NCBI GenBank assembly: GCA_035286465.1
Contig: DATEDF010000123.1
Location: 1-64,000, forward strand
Direction: 5' to 3'
DNA from: Fen-1231 sp035286465
Lineage (GTDB): Bacteria > Gemmatimonadota > Gemmatimonadetes > Gemmatimonadales > Gemmatimonadaceae
DNA length: 64,000 nucleotides
A program made the position numbers and the translations under genes. The number at the start of each line of letters is the position of its first letter. Position 1 is the stretch's first letter. This document shows positions 1 through 9,282 of this stretch, piece by piece. The notes below the pieces were generated by a model. The model was not told the origin of the DNA, ran no database searches, and worked only from the letters and a program-made list of their open reading frames with translations.

Positions 1-437
1 CGCGCACCGCCACGAGCGCCGCCACGAACCATCGAGCGGTGCGGAACGCATGCCTGCAGCGTTGTGCAGAGCACAGACTTCACGGATCTCGGCGCGCCGG
101 TGCCAACTTCACGTCTTTGCGACCATTTTTCAGCAACCTGCTAACCAGGATTCTACAGCGGCCTTCACAGCTTGACAGCGACATCTGATGCGAACGCTCA
201 CCTGCGGAATCCCGATCTTCGCTCCGGCCTGCCGCCCACGCAAGCCGCTCCCGCAAAGTGGCCTGATCCTGCACGCTTCGAGCGCAGTGTCCCGAATTGG
301 GCTGCGTACCCGGTTAGCATGAGACCGTTCGCGCGCCGAGCGCCGCGAACCCCGCGAACGCCACTCTCCTCCCCTCCGCACTAGATTCCGACCAACAATC
401 GTTGCTCCGCCTCTTCGCTCCTCGGCTGCCCTCCCCA
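1..437. other. Upstream non-coding region at window edge
   Basis: No open frame here has the high GC3 pattern of the real genes around it, and no family motif is visible. A TTGACA hexamer lies at 172-177, but no convincing -10 element follows it. The first 55 bases read on the minus strand give a short hydrophobic stretch that could be the start of a gene leaving the window, but no usable start codon precedes it. The promoter of the fad operon should lie in the right-hand part of this region. Confidence 0.5.
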
Positions 438-2807
438 ATGCGCATCCGCAAAGTCGGCATCATCGGCGCCGGCATCATGGGCCACGGCATCGCCGCCCTC
501 GCGGCCTCCACCGGCATCCCCGTCGTCCTCCTCGACATCCCGGGCTCGGACGATCCCAGGTCTCCGGACCGGAACGCCCCCGCGAAGAACGCGCTCGCCA
601 AGGGCCTCAAGGCCAGGCCCAGTCCCTTCTTCGACACCGCGGCCGCCGCGCTCATCACTACAGGCAACACCGCGGACCATCTCGACCTCCTCAAGGACTG
701 CGACTGGATCTGCGAAGCCATCATCGAACAGCCCAAACCGAAGCAGGAGTTGTTCGCGAAGCTCGAGCCGCTCGCCCCCAACGCCATCATCTCGAGCAAC
801 ACCAGCGGCATCCCGATGGCCACGCTTCTCGAGGGCCGATCCGCCTCGTTCAAGGAGCGCTTTCTCGGCACGCACTACTTCAATCCGGTGCGCTACATGC
901 ACCTGCTCGAGATCATCCCTTCGCCGCACACGGCGAGCGCGGTGATCGAGAGCGTCCGCCACCTCCAGGAACGCCTCCTCGGCAAGGGCATCGTCCTCTG
1001 CAAGGACGTCCCCGGCTTCGTGGCCAACCGGCTCGGCATCGGCGGCTGGGCCGCGGTGATGCGCCTGATGATGGAGTTCGACCTCACCATTGACGAAGTG
1101 GACGGCCTCACCGGCGCGCTGCTCGCGCGCGCGCGCAGCGCCACCTTCCGCACCGGCGACCTCTCGGGACTCGACACGCTCGCGCACGTCACCGCCGGGC
1201 TCTCGCACGCGACCGGTGAGGACTTCGCGCTGCCCTCGTGGGTCGGCGACCTCGTGAAGTCCGGCCGGCTCGGCGACAAGACCGGCGCCGGGTTCTACAG
1301 GAAGGACGGGAAGAACATCTTCACCCTCGACTGGAAGACCGGCGACTACGAGCCGCAGAAGCGGCTCACCACTCCCGCCATCGAGGAGGCGCTCAAGCTC
1401 CCCGCCGCCGAGCGGATCCGGAAGGCGCGCGGCATCCGCGGCAAGTACGGCGACTTCCTGCGCAAGCTCTTCGTCGAGACGTCACACTACGCCGCCACCA
1501 GGGCGCCCGAGCTGGCGTACGACATCGCGAGCGTGGACCGCGCGATGGAATGGGGGTTCGCCTGGGAGATCGGTCCCTTCAAGGTGATGGACGCGCTCGG
1601 GATCTCGTGGCTGCGGAACGAGTTCACCGCCGCGGGCAGGGACGCGCCACCACTCTTCGAGGCCGCGGGCAATGCCTTCTACAAGGAGATGAAGAAGGGC
1701 GTGATGATTCCGTCGCTCGCGGCGTTCACGACGCTCGCGCCGCCGTCGGAGATCGCCGCGCTCTCGTCGGCTGCGCGCGCGCCGGCGCGCGTGCCGCTCC
1801 CGAAGATCCCGGGGCAGATCGTGCTCGCGGAGACGCCCGTCCTCGACGAGAACGCCGAAGCCCGGCTCCGCGACGTGGGCGACGGCGTGCTCTGCCTCGA
1901 GTTCTGCGGCAAGATGAACACGCTCGGCCAGGGCGTGCTCGAGCTGCTCGCGCGCGCGATGGACCGCGTCGCGAGGGACAACCTCGCCGGCCTCGTCCTC
2001 GGCAACGACGATCCGCGCACCTTCACCGCGGGCGCCAACCTCGGCGGCGTGGCGCAGCTCGCGGCCGCGGGCGACTGGGCGACGCTCGAGCGCGCGTGCC
2101 GCGAGTTCCAGCGGTCGGTGATGAGCGTCCGCACCGCGCCCTTCCCCGTCGTCGCCGCGCCGTTCGGCGTCACCTTCGGCGGCGGCACGGAGTTTTCGCT
2201 CCACGCCGACCGCATTCAGGCGCACGCCGAGCTCTACATGGGACTGGTCGAGGTCGGCGTCGGCATCCTGCCGAGCGGCGGGGGAACGAAGGAGCTGCTC
2301 TTCCGGTTCACGAGCGCGCTCGCCCCGTATGAGGACGCCGACCCGTTCGACGCCGCGCGGCGCGCGTTCAAGCTCATCGCGCTCGCGCAGACGAGCACCA
2401 GCGCGCACGAGGCGCGGAAGATCGGATTCCTCCGCCCCGTGGCCGACCGCATCACGATGAACCGTGACTTCCTCATCGCCGACGCGAAGGCGCAGGTGCT
2501 GAATCTCGCGACCGACTACGTCGCGCCGCCGCTCCGCACCATCCGCGCGCTCGGCGCCGAGACGCTGGGGAATCTCAAGTACGCGCTTTTCGCGTTCCAG
2601 GAAGCGGGCCAGGCGAGCGCGCACGACGTGCGCATCGGGCAGGAAATCGCGTACGTGTTGGCGGGCGGCGACGGGCCGCCCCGCGACGTGAGCGAGCAGG
2701 ACATCCTCGACCTCGAACGCGAGGCCTTCCTCAAGCTGCTCGGAACCGCGGAAACGCAGGCGAGGATCAAGTACATGCTGGAGATGGGGAAACCGCTGAG
2801 GAACTGA
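438..2807 (+). CDS. fadN: 3-hydroxyacyl-CoA dehydrogenase / enoyl-CoA hydratase (FadN-type)
   Basis: Bifunctional beta-oxidation enzyme of about 789 residues that hydrates trans-2-enoyl-CoA and oxidises the 3-hydroxyacyl-CoA with NAD+. The dehydrogenase half comes first: the NAD-binding loop GIIGAGIMG starts near residue 6, followed by the active-site stretch ISSNTSG and THYFNP with the catalytic His, then KDVPGFVANRLG. The crotonase half follows from about residue 480, with the oxyanion-hole segment FTAGANL and the loop VGVGILPSGGG. This domain order matches FadN of Gram-positive bacteria and is the reverse of E. coli FadB. I chose the ATG at 438 because the nucleotide-binding fold starts directly after it; an upstream start at 402 would add 12 unrelated residues. 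It is first in an operon with UPF0182 (31 bp gap) and a thiolase. Confidence 0.9.
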   Translation: MRIRKVGIIGAGIMGHGIAALAASTGIPVVLLDIPGSDDPRSPDRNAPAKNALAKGLKARPSPFFDTAAAALITTGNTADHLDLLKDCDWICEAIIEQPKPKQELFAKLEPLAPNAIISSNTSGIPMATLLEGRSASFKERFLGTHYFNPVRYMHLLEIIPSPHTASAVIESVRHLQERLLGKGIVLCKDVPGFVANRLGIGGWAAVMRLMMEFDLTIDEVDGLTGALLARARSATFRTGDLSGLDTLAHVTAGLSHATGEDFALPSWVGDLVKSGRLGDKTGAGFYRKDGKNIFTLDWKTGDYEPQKRLTTPAIEEALKLPAAERIRKARGIRGKYGDFLRKLFVETSHYAATRAPELAYDIASVDRAMEWGFAWEIGPFKVMDALGISWLRNEFTAAGRDAPPLFEAAGNAFYKEMKKGVMIPSLAAFTTLAPPSEIAALSSAARAPARVPLPKIPGQIVLAETPVLDENAEARLRDVGDGVLCLEFCGKMNTLGQGVLELLARAMDRVARDNLAGLVLGNDDPRTFTAGANLGGVAQLAAAGDWATLERACREFQRSVMSVRTAPFPVVAAPFGVTFGGGTEFSLHADRIQAHAELYMGLVEVGVGILPSGGGTKELLFRFTSALAPYEDADPFDAARRAFKLIALAQTSTSAHEARKIGFLRPVADRITMNRDFLIADAKAQVLNLATDYVAPPLRTIRALGAETLGNLKYALFAFQEAGQASAHDVRIGQEIAYVLAGGDGPPRDVSEQDILDLEREAFLKLLGTAETQARIKYMLEMGKPLRN

Positions 2808-2838
2808 CAACACCAACCGCGATCGTCCATTCCGAGCC

Positions 2839-5643
2839 ATGACCCTCCCTTTCGAGCCTCCCGGTCCCGCGCTCTTCCCGCCGTTCCGCGGTGGCGGACG
2901 CCGGATCATCCTCGCCGTTCTCGCCGCGCTGTTCGTCGCGCTGTTCGGGCTGCCCGTGCTGACGGGCTTCGCGACCGACTGGCTCTGGTTCAGGGAGATC
3001 GGCTTCGAGCGCGTCTTCTTCACCTCGCTCCTCTGGCGCGGCCTGCTCTTCGTGGTGGGCGGCACTCTCGCCTTCGCGGTCCTGCACTTCAACGTCCGGC
3101 GGGCGCTCGGCGGCCCACGGGCTTTCCCGGCGCTCGTGGTGACCGGTACCGACGGCCGGCGCTTCGACCTGTCGCGCGTCTTCCCGAGGCTCCTCCTCGC
3201 GGCCACGCTCTTCGTGGCGTTCGTGTTCGGCGTTTCGATCGCCTCGCTCTGGATGACCGCGCTCAAGGGGCTCCACGGCGTGAGCGCCGGCGTCACCGAT
3301 CCCCTCTTCGGGCGCGATGTCGGCTTCTACCTCTTCCGTCTCCCCGCCATCACGGCGGCGCTCAACACGCTCCTCGCGCTCACCACGCTGTCGCTCATCG
3401 CGACCATCGCGCTGTACGCGCTGCGCGGAGAGCTGGTGCTGCCGCCGCGGCGCGTGTCCGCCGGGCCCGGTGCCGCGCGGCACGCGGGCGCGCTGCTCGC
3501 GCTCTTCTTCGTCCTCACTGCACTCCGCCTCTGGTTCGCGGGCAGCGCGGACCTGCTCTATTCCACCACGGGCCCGCTGGTGGGCGCGAGCTACACGGAC
3601 GTGCACGTGCGCCTGCCCGGCATCCGCCTCTCGGCGATTGTCGCGCTGCTCGCCGCGGCGACGGTGGCGTACGGGACGTGGCGTGGTACGCTCGTGCGCT
3701 TCGCGCTGATCGCCGCGGTCTCGTATGCCGGCCTGAGTCTGCTGGCGCGCGAGCTGGTGCCGAGGGCGGTGCAGAAGCTCGTCGTCTCACCGAACGAGCT
3801 GACCCGTGAGCGGCCCTACCTCGAGGCCCACATCACGGCGACGCGCCGGGCGTGGCGGCTCGACAGCGTCGCGACGCGCGACCTCGACGGCGACGTGCAG
3901 CTCACGATGGCCGACATCCGCGCGAACGCCGCCACCATCGGCAACGTGCGCCTCTGGGAGCGCGAGCTCCTGCAGCAGACGTTCTCGCAGCTCCAGGAGA
4001 TCCGCACGTACTACGATTTCCGCGCGGTGCACGACGACCGCTACATGATTGACGGCAAGTACCGGCAGGTGCACCTCGCCGCGCGCGAGCTGAACACGTC
4101 GTCGCTCCCGACGCGCACCTTCATCAACGAGCGGCTGACGTTCACGCACGGCATGGGCATCACGCTGGCGCCCGTGAACGAGGTCACGCCGGAAGGGCTC
4201 CCGGTGCTCTTCATCAAGGACCTGCCGCCCGCCTCGAGCGTGTCCCTGAAGGTCACGCGCCCGCAGGTCTACTACGGCCAGCTCACGAGCAGCTACGTCT
4301 TCACGGGCACCGGGAACAAGGAGTTCGACTATCCCGCGGGTGAATCGGACGTCTACAGCAACTACACGGGCAAGGGCGGCGTCCCCATCGGCTCGTTCTT
4401 CTCACGCGTGCTCTTCGCCTGGCAGCTCCGGTCGCTCAACATGATCCTGTCGGACGACATCAAGGGCAACGCGCGCGTCCTCTATCGCCGGAACGTCGCC
4501 GAGCGCGCCAAGACGGCGCTGCCGTTCCTGGACTTCGACTCCGAGCCCTACCTGATGGTGACGGACGCGGGCGAGCTGAAGTGGATCCTCGACGCGTACA
4601 CCTCGAGCAATCGCTACCCGTACGCACAGCGCACGACGGCCGGCACGAACTACATGCGGAACAGCGTCAAGGTCGTGATTGACGCCTACGACGGCAACGT
4701 GGACGCCTACATCGCGGATCCGGCCGATCCCGTCGTGCGGACGTACGCGCGCATCTTCGGCGGGATCTTCAAGCCGCTCGAGGCGATGCCCGCCGACATC
4801 CGGAGGCACATCCGTTATCCGGGTGATCTCTTCCGCGCGCAGACGGCGTTCTACGCGACCTACCACATGGTGCAGCCGCCGACGTTCTACCATCGCGAGG
4901 ACCAGTGGCAGTTCCCGGCGCTGGCGGGACAACCGCAGAGCGCCACGGCGTTCATGCGCCACATCATCCTGCGGTTGCCGGGCGAACCGGCTCCGGAGTT
5001 CATCTACATGATGCCGTTCACGCCGCGCGGAAAGGACAACCTCTCGGCGTGGATGGTGGCGCGGATGGACGGCGAGCACTACGGGCAGCTCATGGTGTAC
5101 CGGTTCCCGGAGCAGAGTCTCGTCTTCGGCCCGTCGCAGATCACGAACCGGATCAACCAGGACACGGAAGTCTCGCGACAGATCACGCTCTGGGACCAGA
5201 GCGGCTCGAAGGTGATCCGCGGCGAGCTGCTGGTGATTCCGATCGAGGAGTCGCTGATCTACGTGCAGCCGATCTACCTGCGCGCGGTGGGCGGAACGAT
5301 TCCGGAGCTGAAGCGCGTGGTGGTCGCGCACGAGAACCAGGTGGTGATGGAGGAGACGCTGGAGCGGGGCTTGGCGGTGCTGTTCGGCGGCGGCGCGGTG
5401 GCGCGCGCGGGCGGCGCGGCGCGTGACACGGTCGTCGCGGCGGGTGGCGCGGCGGGTGGCGCGGCGGGTGGCGCGGCGGCGGGCGGTGCGACGCCGAGCG
5501 GCGTGTCCGCACTGCTCGTGCAAGCGCAGCAGCACTACGACCGCGCGTTGGCCGCGCAACGCGCGGGCAACTGGGCGGAGTACGGGCGCGAGATCGAGCA
5601 GCTCGGAGCCGTGCTGAGGCGACTGAGGGCAGGGAGGCCGTGA
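2839..5643 (+). CDS. UPF0182 family membrane protein
   Basis: A 934-residue protein of the UPF0182 (COG1615) family, whose biochemical function is not known. The N-terminal third holds about seven hydrophobic membrane segments (around residues 15-40, 55-80, 115-140, 165-190, 215-235, 255-280 and 285-305). A large soluble part follows with the family's aromatic-rich segments, such as QVYYGQLTSSYVFTGT, YSNYTGKGGVP and FYATYHMVQPPTFYHRED. The C-terminus has a low-complexity Gly-Ala repeat and then a short helical tail, consistent with a variable C-terminal region. The gene lies between the fadN-type gene (31 bp upstream) and the thiolase (19 bp downstream) on the same strand, so it is probably cotranscribed with fatty-acid degradation genes. 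The family call is firm; the link to lipid metabolism is inference. Confidence 0.88.
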   Translation: MTLPFEPPGPALFPPFRGGGRRIILAVLAALFVALFGLPVLTGFATDWLWFREIGFERVFFTSLLWRGLLFVVGGTLAFAVLHFNVRRALGGPRAFPALVVTGTDGRRFDLSRVFPRLLLAATLFVAFVFGVSIASLWMTALKGLHGVSAGVTDPLFGRDVGFYLFRLPAITAALNTLLALTTLSLIATIALYALRGELVLPPRRVSAGPGAARHAGALLALFFVLTALRLWFAGSADLLYSTTGPLVGASYTDVHVRLPGIRLSAIVALLAAATVAYGTWRGTLVRFALIAAVSYAGLSLLARELVPRAVQKLVVSPNELTRERPYLEAHITATRRAWRLDSVATRDLDGDVQLTMADIRANAATIGNVRLWERELLQQTFSQLQEIRTYYDFRAVHDDRYMIDGKYRQVHLAARELNTSSLPTRTFINERLTFTHGMGITLAPVNEVTPEGLPVLFIKDLPPASSVSLKVTRPQVYYGQLTSSYVFTGTGNKEFDYPAGESDVYSNYTGKGGVPIGSFFSRVLFAWQLRSLNMILSDDIKGNARVLYRRNVAERAKTALPFLDFDSEPYLMVTDAGELKWILDAYTSSNRYPYAQRTTAGTNYMRNSVKVVIDAYDGNVDAYIADPADPVVRTYARIFGGIFKPLEAMPADIRRHIRYPGDLFRAQTAFYATYHMVQPPTFYHREDQWQFPALAGQPQSATAFMRHIILRLPGEPAPEFIYMMPFTPRGKDNLSAWMVARMDGEHYGQLMVYRFPEQSLVFGPSQITNRINQDTEVSRQITLWDQSGSKVIRGELLVIPIEESLIYVQPIYLRAVGGTIPELKRVVVAHENQVVMEETLERGLAVLFGGGAVARAGGAARDTVVAAGGAAGGAAGGAAAGGATPSGVSALLVQAQQHYDRALAAQRAGNWAEYGREIEQLGAVLRRLRAGRP
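5442..5481 (+). repeat. 12-bp tandem repeat in UPF0182 gene
   Basis: About three direct copies of a GC-only unit resembling ggtggcgcggcg. They encode a Gly-Gly-Ala-Ala repeat near the C-terminus of the UPF0182 protein, probably a flexible linker before the last helix. The number of copies is likely to vary by replication slippage. Confidence 0.6.
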
Positions 5644-5662
5644 CAACCGGGAGATCGCTACG

Positions 5663-6844
5663 ATGCAAACCAGGGATGTCGTGATCGTCAGTGCCGTCCG
5701 TTCCGCCGTCGGCCGCGGAAAGAGGGACGGCTCGCTCGCCGCCGAGCACCCCGTCGAGGTCTCCGCGCTCGTGATGCGCGCCGCGGTCGAGCGCGTGAAG
5801 CTCGATCCGAAACTCCTCGACGACGTGCTGTGGGGCTGTGCGATGCCCGAGGCGTCGCAGGGCCTCAACACCGCGCGGCTCTGCATGCTGCGCGCGGGAC
5901 TCCCCGTGGACGTGAGCGCGGCGACCATCAACCGCTTCTGCTCCTCGGGGCTCCAGACCATCGCGATGGGCGCGCAGGCGATCATGACCGGGATGAACGA
6001 CGTCGTCCTCGCCGGCGGCGTGGAGATGATGAGCCAGGTGCCGATGTCGGGCTACCACACGCGGCTCGACCCGGCGATCACCGAGGACTACATCGGGATG
6101 GGCTTCACCGCCGAACGCGTAGCGCAGCGCTGGGGGATCACGCGGGAGATGCAGGACCAGTTCGCACTCGGTTCGCAGCAGAAGGCGAAGGCCGCGCAGC
6201 AGCGGGGCGCGTTCGCGGCCGAGATCGTGCCGATCCCCGTACGGCGCGTGACGTGGAGCGGGGCGCAGAAGACCGTCGAGGAGATCGCGTTCGCGACGGA
6301 CGAGCTCGTGCGCGCGAACACGACGCTCGAGGGGCTCGCGAAGCTGCCGGCCGCGTTCAAGCCCGGCGGCACGGTGACCGCCGGGAACGCGAGCCCCTAC
6401 TCCGACGGCGCGGCCGCGGTGCTTCTGATGAGCGCCGAGCGCGCGAAGGCACTCGGCCTCACGCCGCTTGCTCGGTTCGTCGCCTTCGCCACCGCCGGCG
6501 TCGCGCCGGACGTGATGGGGATCGGGCCGGTCAAGGCGGTGCCGAAGGCGCTCACGCGCGCCGGCGTCGCGCTCGGCGACGTCCGGATGATCGAGTTGAA
6601 CGAAGCGTTCGCGGCGCAGGCGCTCGCCGTCATCAGGGATCTCGAGATGGACGCGAGCCGCGTGAACGTGAACGGCGGCGCGATCGCTCTCGGTCACCCC
6701 CTCGGCGCGACGGGCTCGAAGCTCACGACGCAACTCGTGCACGAACTGGGCCGCCGGGGCGGCGGACTCGGGATGGTCACGATGTGCGTCGGCGGCGGGA
6801 TGGGCGCGGCGGGGATCTTCGAGGTGTTCGCGCGCGCGGCGTGA
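5663..6844 (+). CDS. fadA: Acetyl-CoA acyltransferase (thiolase)
   Basis: Thiolase of 393 residues, the last step of beta-oxidation: thiolytic cleavage of 3-ketoacyl-CoA to acetyl-CoA and a shortened acyl-CoA. The nucleophilic cysteine is Cys93 in NRFCSSGLQT. The C-terminal motifs GGAIALGHPLGATG (catalytic His) and CVGGGMGAAG (second catalytic Cys) are intact, and the length is normal. It starts 19 bp after the UPF0182 gene and forms the end of the fadN/UPF0182/fadA operon. The pairing with a FadN-type partner supports a degradative rather than a biosynthetic thiolase. Confidence 0.93.
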   Translation: MQTRDVVIVSAVRSAVGRGKRDGSLAAEHPVEVSALVMRAAVERVKLDPKLLDDVLWGCAMPEASQGLNTARLCMLRAGLPVDVSAATINRFCSSGLQTIAMGAQAIMTGMNDVVLAGGVEMMSQVPMSGYHTRLDPAITEDYIGMGFTAERVAQRWGITREMQDQFALGSQQKAKAAQQRGAFAAEIVPIPVRRVTWSGAQKTVEEIAFATDELVRANTTLEGLAKLPAAFKPGGTVTAGNASPYSDGAAAVLLMSAERAKALGLTPLARFVAFATAGVAPDVMGIGPVKAVPKALTRAGVALGDVRMIELNEAFAAQALAVIRDLEMDASRVNVNGGAIALGHPLGATGSKLTTQLVHELGRRGGGLGMVTMCVGGGMGAAGIFEVFARAA

Positions 6845-6946
6845 GCGTGGGGCCGGGCGCGCGCCGCGGCCGGAGGACGCAGCGCAATCACGCGGCGCGC
6901 CGCGGGCCCATCACGGGGTGCGCACCACTCGCGGCGTGCCGCGCCC

Positions 6947-7504
6947 TCAGCAGCGCGCGACCGGCTTCCTCGCCTTGGCCTTCTCGCCCTCGAGCGAATA
7001 CCAGATCATGTCCGCGCAGTACTGGCCGAACGCCTGCATCGTCATGAAGAGGTCGTTCGAGCCGCAGCGGTTCGAGATGCGGATCGCGCCGGGGGGCTTC
7101 GTCGCCGGATCGCCGCTCGTGTACGTCACCGCGAGCTCCTGCATCGCGGTACAACTGAAGTCGGTGTTCGTGCCCGGCATCTGGTCGCACATCGCCTTCT
7201 CCTTCATCCGCATGCGGAGCGTCAGTGTGAGTGCCCCGCCGGCCGGTGCATCCGTCGTGCGAATCCCGTGCTCGCGCAGCGCCGCGCGCACCTTCGCCTC
7301 GAAATCGTCGCCCGAGCCGTAGCGGCGGTCGGGGCCGTAGTTCGACGACGTCTTCCCCGGCCCCCAATCGAAGACCAGCACGCACGGCCGGTCGTGGCAG
7401 GGCGCAGGGGCGGCGGGCTCGCCCTGAGCGATGATGGCCTCGGGGCCGAGCAGGCCGCCCAGCACGGCGACCGTACCGATGGTCCTCACGGTGGCGAAGC
7501 GCAT
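6947..7504 (-). CDS. Exported cysteine-containing protein of unknown function
   Basis: Protein of 185 residues with an N-terminal signal peptide (hydrophobic stretch around residues 8-25 ending in AIIAQ). I do not recognise the family. The mature part has seven cysteines, including PCHDRPC just after the signal, which suggests disulphide-stabilised folding outside the cytoplasm. A central strand-rich segment (GGALTLTLRMRM) is followed by a conserved-looking C-terminal stretch with DLFMTMQAFGQYCADM. It is convergent with the upstream thiolase and divergent from the DinB gene at 7563, so the short interval 7505-7562 should hold both promoters. Confidence 0.7.
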   Translation of the reverse strand: MRFATVRTIGTVAVLGGLLGPEAIIAQGEPAAPAPCHDRPCVLVFDWGPGKTSSNYGPDRRYGSGDDFEAKVRAALREHGIRTTDAPAGGALTLTLRMRMKEKAMCDQMPGTNTDFSCTAMQELAVTYTSGDPATKPPGAIRISNRCGSNDLFMTMQAFGQYCADMIWYSLEGEKAKARKPVARC

Positions 7505-7562
7505 AGCGTTTTCCTCCTCCGCGGAATATGATGCACGTCATACACTGCTGCGAGCACCGACG

Positions 7563-8060
7563 ATGAGTCTCCGCGCCACTCTCCGCGACCACCTCCTCAC
7601 CATCTGGGCGGGCGAACCCTGGTACGGCTCCCCGAGCAAGAAGATTCTCGAGGACGTCACGGCCGCGGAGGCGAGTGCGCATCCGCTCGCGGGCGCGCAG
7701 TCCATCTGGGAGGCAACCCTGCACATGGTTGCGTGGACCGAGGAGGTCGCGAGCCGGCTCAGAGGAAACGCCGCGAAGATGCCCGAGCGCGGCGACTGGC
7801 CGGCCGTGACTGCGACGAGCGCCGAGGCGTGGACCGCCACGACCGACGCGCTGCGCGCCGCCCGCTACGCGCTCCTCGACGTGGTCGACAAATCACACGA
7901 GGAGGATTTCTACCTGCAGGTGCCCACGTCGCCCGGGGCACCGGACCCCAAGAAGTACACGCGCGCCGAGACGGTCTCGGGGCTGGCCGAGCACGACGTG
8001 TACCACCTCGGACAGATCGCGATGCTCAAGAAGGCGTTGCGGGCGAAGCCGGCGAACTAG
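7563..8060 (+). CDS. DinB family protein
   Basis: A 165-residue four-helix-bundle protein of the DinB/YfiT-like family, whose members bind a divalent metal through conserved histidines. The expected His pattern is visible: LHMVAWTEE in the second helix and HDVYHLGQIAMLKKAL at the C-terminus. Some relatives are bacillithiol or mycothiol-type thiol transferases, but most have no known reaction, so no substrate is assigned. I chose the ATG at 7563 because the family starts at the first helix (TLRDHLLTIW); the frame is open further upstream only with non-homologous sequence. Confidence 0.8.
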   Translation: MSLRATLRDHLLTIWAGEPWYGSPSKKILEDVTAAEASAHPLAGAQSIWEATLHMVAWTEEVASRLRGNAAKMPERGDWPAVTATSAEAWTATTDALRAARYALLDVVDKSHEEDFYLQVPTSPGAPDPKKYTRAETVSGLAEHDVYHLGQIAMLKKALRAKPAN

Positions 8061-8092
8061 CGCCCCGACAGCGCGCGCCCGCGGCGGCGCCG

Positions 8093-8135
8093 CGTCCCCG
8101 CGGAGCCGGGCCGAGCCTACGTCGCCGCGGGGACG
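8093..8135. terminator. Inverted repeat between convergent DinB and yceI genes
   Basis: A perfect 11-bp inverted repeat (cgtccccgcgg at 8093-8103 and ccgcggggacg at 8125-8135) flanks a 21-nt loop that contains the yceI stop codon. Its place between two convergent genes fits a bidirectional transcription terminator. There is no T-run, as is common in GC-rich genomes, so the function is inferred. Confidence 0.4.
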
Positions 8136-8656
8136 GTCTCCGGGACCGCGACGGCTTCCACTTCGACGGTGATCCTGACGTCGTCGCCGACGACGAAGCC
8201 GCCGGTCTCGAGCGCGACGTTCCACGTGAGCCCCCACTCCTTGCGGCTGAGCTTCGCACTCGCGGCGAGCGCGGCGCGCGTGCTCCCCCACGGGTCGGTC
8301 ATCGGCGCGGTGAACTCGCCCGTGAGCGTCACCGGCCTCGTGACGCCGCGGATCGTGAGGTCGCCGCGGATCGTCACATCAGCGCCCTGCGCCGCGATCT
8401 GCGTCGAGCGGAAGGTGATCTTCGGATGCGTGGCCGCGTCGAAGAAGTCCGCCGAACGCAGGTGCTCGTCGCGCGGCGCCGCATTCGTGTCGATGCTCGC
8501 GACGTCGAGCGTCATCTCCACCGACTTGAGGGTGCCGTCGGGGTTGGTCTCGCCCGTGCCGGTGAACTGCGAGAAGCGACCGCGTACGGTCGAGATCATC
8601 AGGTGCCTCACCGCGAAGCCGGCGGTGCTGTGGCTGGGGTCGAGGGTCCACTTCAT
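8117..8656 (-). CDS. YceI family lipid-binding-like protein
   Basis: A 179-residue YceI-family protein, an eight-stranded lipocalin-like barrel; family members bind polyprenoid or other amphiphilic lipids. Family motifs are clear: the start MKWTLDPSHSTAGF, then ISTVRGRF, HPKITFRST, and VTRPVTLTGEF in the second half. I chose the ATG at 8656 because the family always begins with W-x-hydrophobic-D-x-x-H-S; an upstream start at 8686 would only add ten unrelated residues. No signal peptide is present, unlike E. coli YceI, so it is probably cytoplasmic. A 16-bp operator upstream (8725-8740) matches the one at the marR start, so regulation by that MarR protein is likely. Confidence 0.88.
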   Translation of the reverse strand: MKWTLDPSHSTAGFAVRHLMISTVRGRFSQFTGTGETNPDGTLKSVEMTLDVASIDTNAAPRDEHLRSADFFDAATHPKITFRSTQIAAQGADVTIRGDLTIRGVTRPVTLTGEFTAPMTDPWGSTRAALAASAKLSRKEWGLTWNVALETGGFVVGDDVRITVEVEAVAVPETVPAAT

Positions 8657-8724
8657 CGGATGCGCTCCTTCTGCCGGGAACTGCAACAGCGAGCAGACGG
8701 TGTACGGTTCACGGTTGCACTACT

Positions 8725-8740
8725 ATCTCAGTACTAAGAT
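8725..8740. promoter_or_regulatory. Probable MarR operator upstream of yceI
   Basis: ATCTCAGTACTAAGAT is an almost perfect palindrome (7-bp arms with one mismatch, 2-bp centre) 69-84 bp upstream of the yceI start, inside an AT-rich patch. It differs at only two positions from the perfect palindrome overlapping the marR start codon (9281-9296). Two such matches flanking one gene pair in a GC-rich genome are unlikely by chance. Confidence 0.7.
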
Positions 8741-8763
8741 TCTAGAATATGAGACAAGAACTG

Positions 8764-9282
8764 TCAAGCCCCCGAGGCCGGCCGCCGGGCAGCCGCCTTG
8801 CCGAGCCGCTTGAGCAGCCCGGTCGCGGCGCGCTGCTCGGCGCGCGTGAGCCCCGCCATCGCGTCGTGCAGCGCCGCCGCGTGCGCCGGAAAGATCTCGC
8901 GCATCAGCTTCGCCCCCCGCTTCGTGAGCGCGGCATAGCGGGCGCGCCGGTCCGACGGGCAGGCGAGCCGCTCCACCAGCCCGCGCGACGCCAGCCGGTC
9001 CACGAGAAAGGTGATGCCCCCGCTCGAGACGAGGATCCGCTTCTGCACCTCGCCCAGGAGGAGCGGGCCCTTGTGGTAGAGCGCCTCGAGGATCGCGAAC
9101 TCGGCGCCGGTGAGCCCGTGGCGCTCGACGTCGGCCTTCGAGACCTCGCTCACCGCGGAGAACGCGCGGGCGAGCACGACCCAGAGCTTGAGGGCCGCGG
9201 CGGTCGGGGGGTCCGCGACGGACGGCGCGCCGAGCGCCGCGCGCCGCCGCGTCTTCGCCGTCACACCTGAAGACGATGTCAT
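8764..9282 (-). CDS. MarR family transcriptional regulator
   Basis: Winged-helix regulator of 172 residues that should bind DNA as a homodimer. The MarR fold is readable: a helical N-terminal dimer region, then LTGAEFAILEALYHKGPLLLGEVQKRI, the recognition helix SSGGITFLVDRLASRGLVERL, and the wing CPSDRRARYAALTKRG. The start is the ATG at 9282, which fits family length. A perfect palindrome overlaps this start codon and a close copy lies upstream of yceI (8725-8740), so the protein probably represses itself and yceI. The inducing ligand cannot be told from sequence; relatives often sense phenolics, lipids or oxidants. Confidence 0.88.
   Translation of the reverse strand: MTSSSGVTAKTRRRAALGAPSVADPPTAAALKLWVVLARAFSAVSEVSKADVERHGLTGAEFAILEALYHKGPLLLGEVQKRILVSSGGITFLVDRLASRGLVERLACPSDRRARYAALTKRGAKLMREIFPAHAAALHDAMAGLTRAEQRAATGLLKRLGKAAARRPASGA

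Noticed and set aside
172..177. TTGACA as -35 of the fad operon
   Set aside because: No -10-like element at the right distance and the start codon is over 250 bp away.
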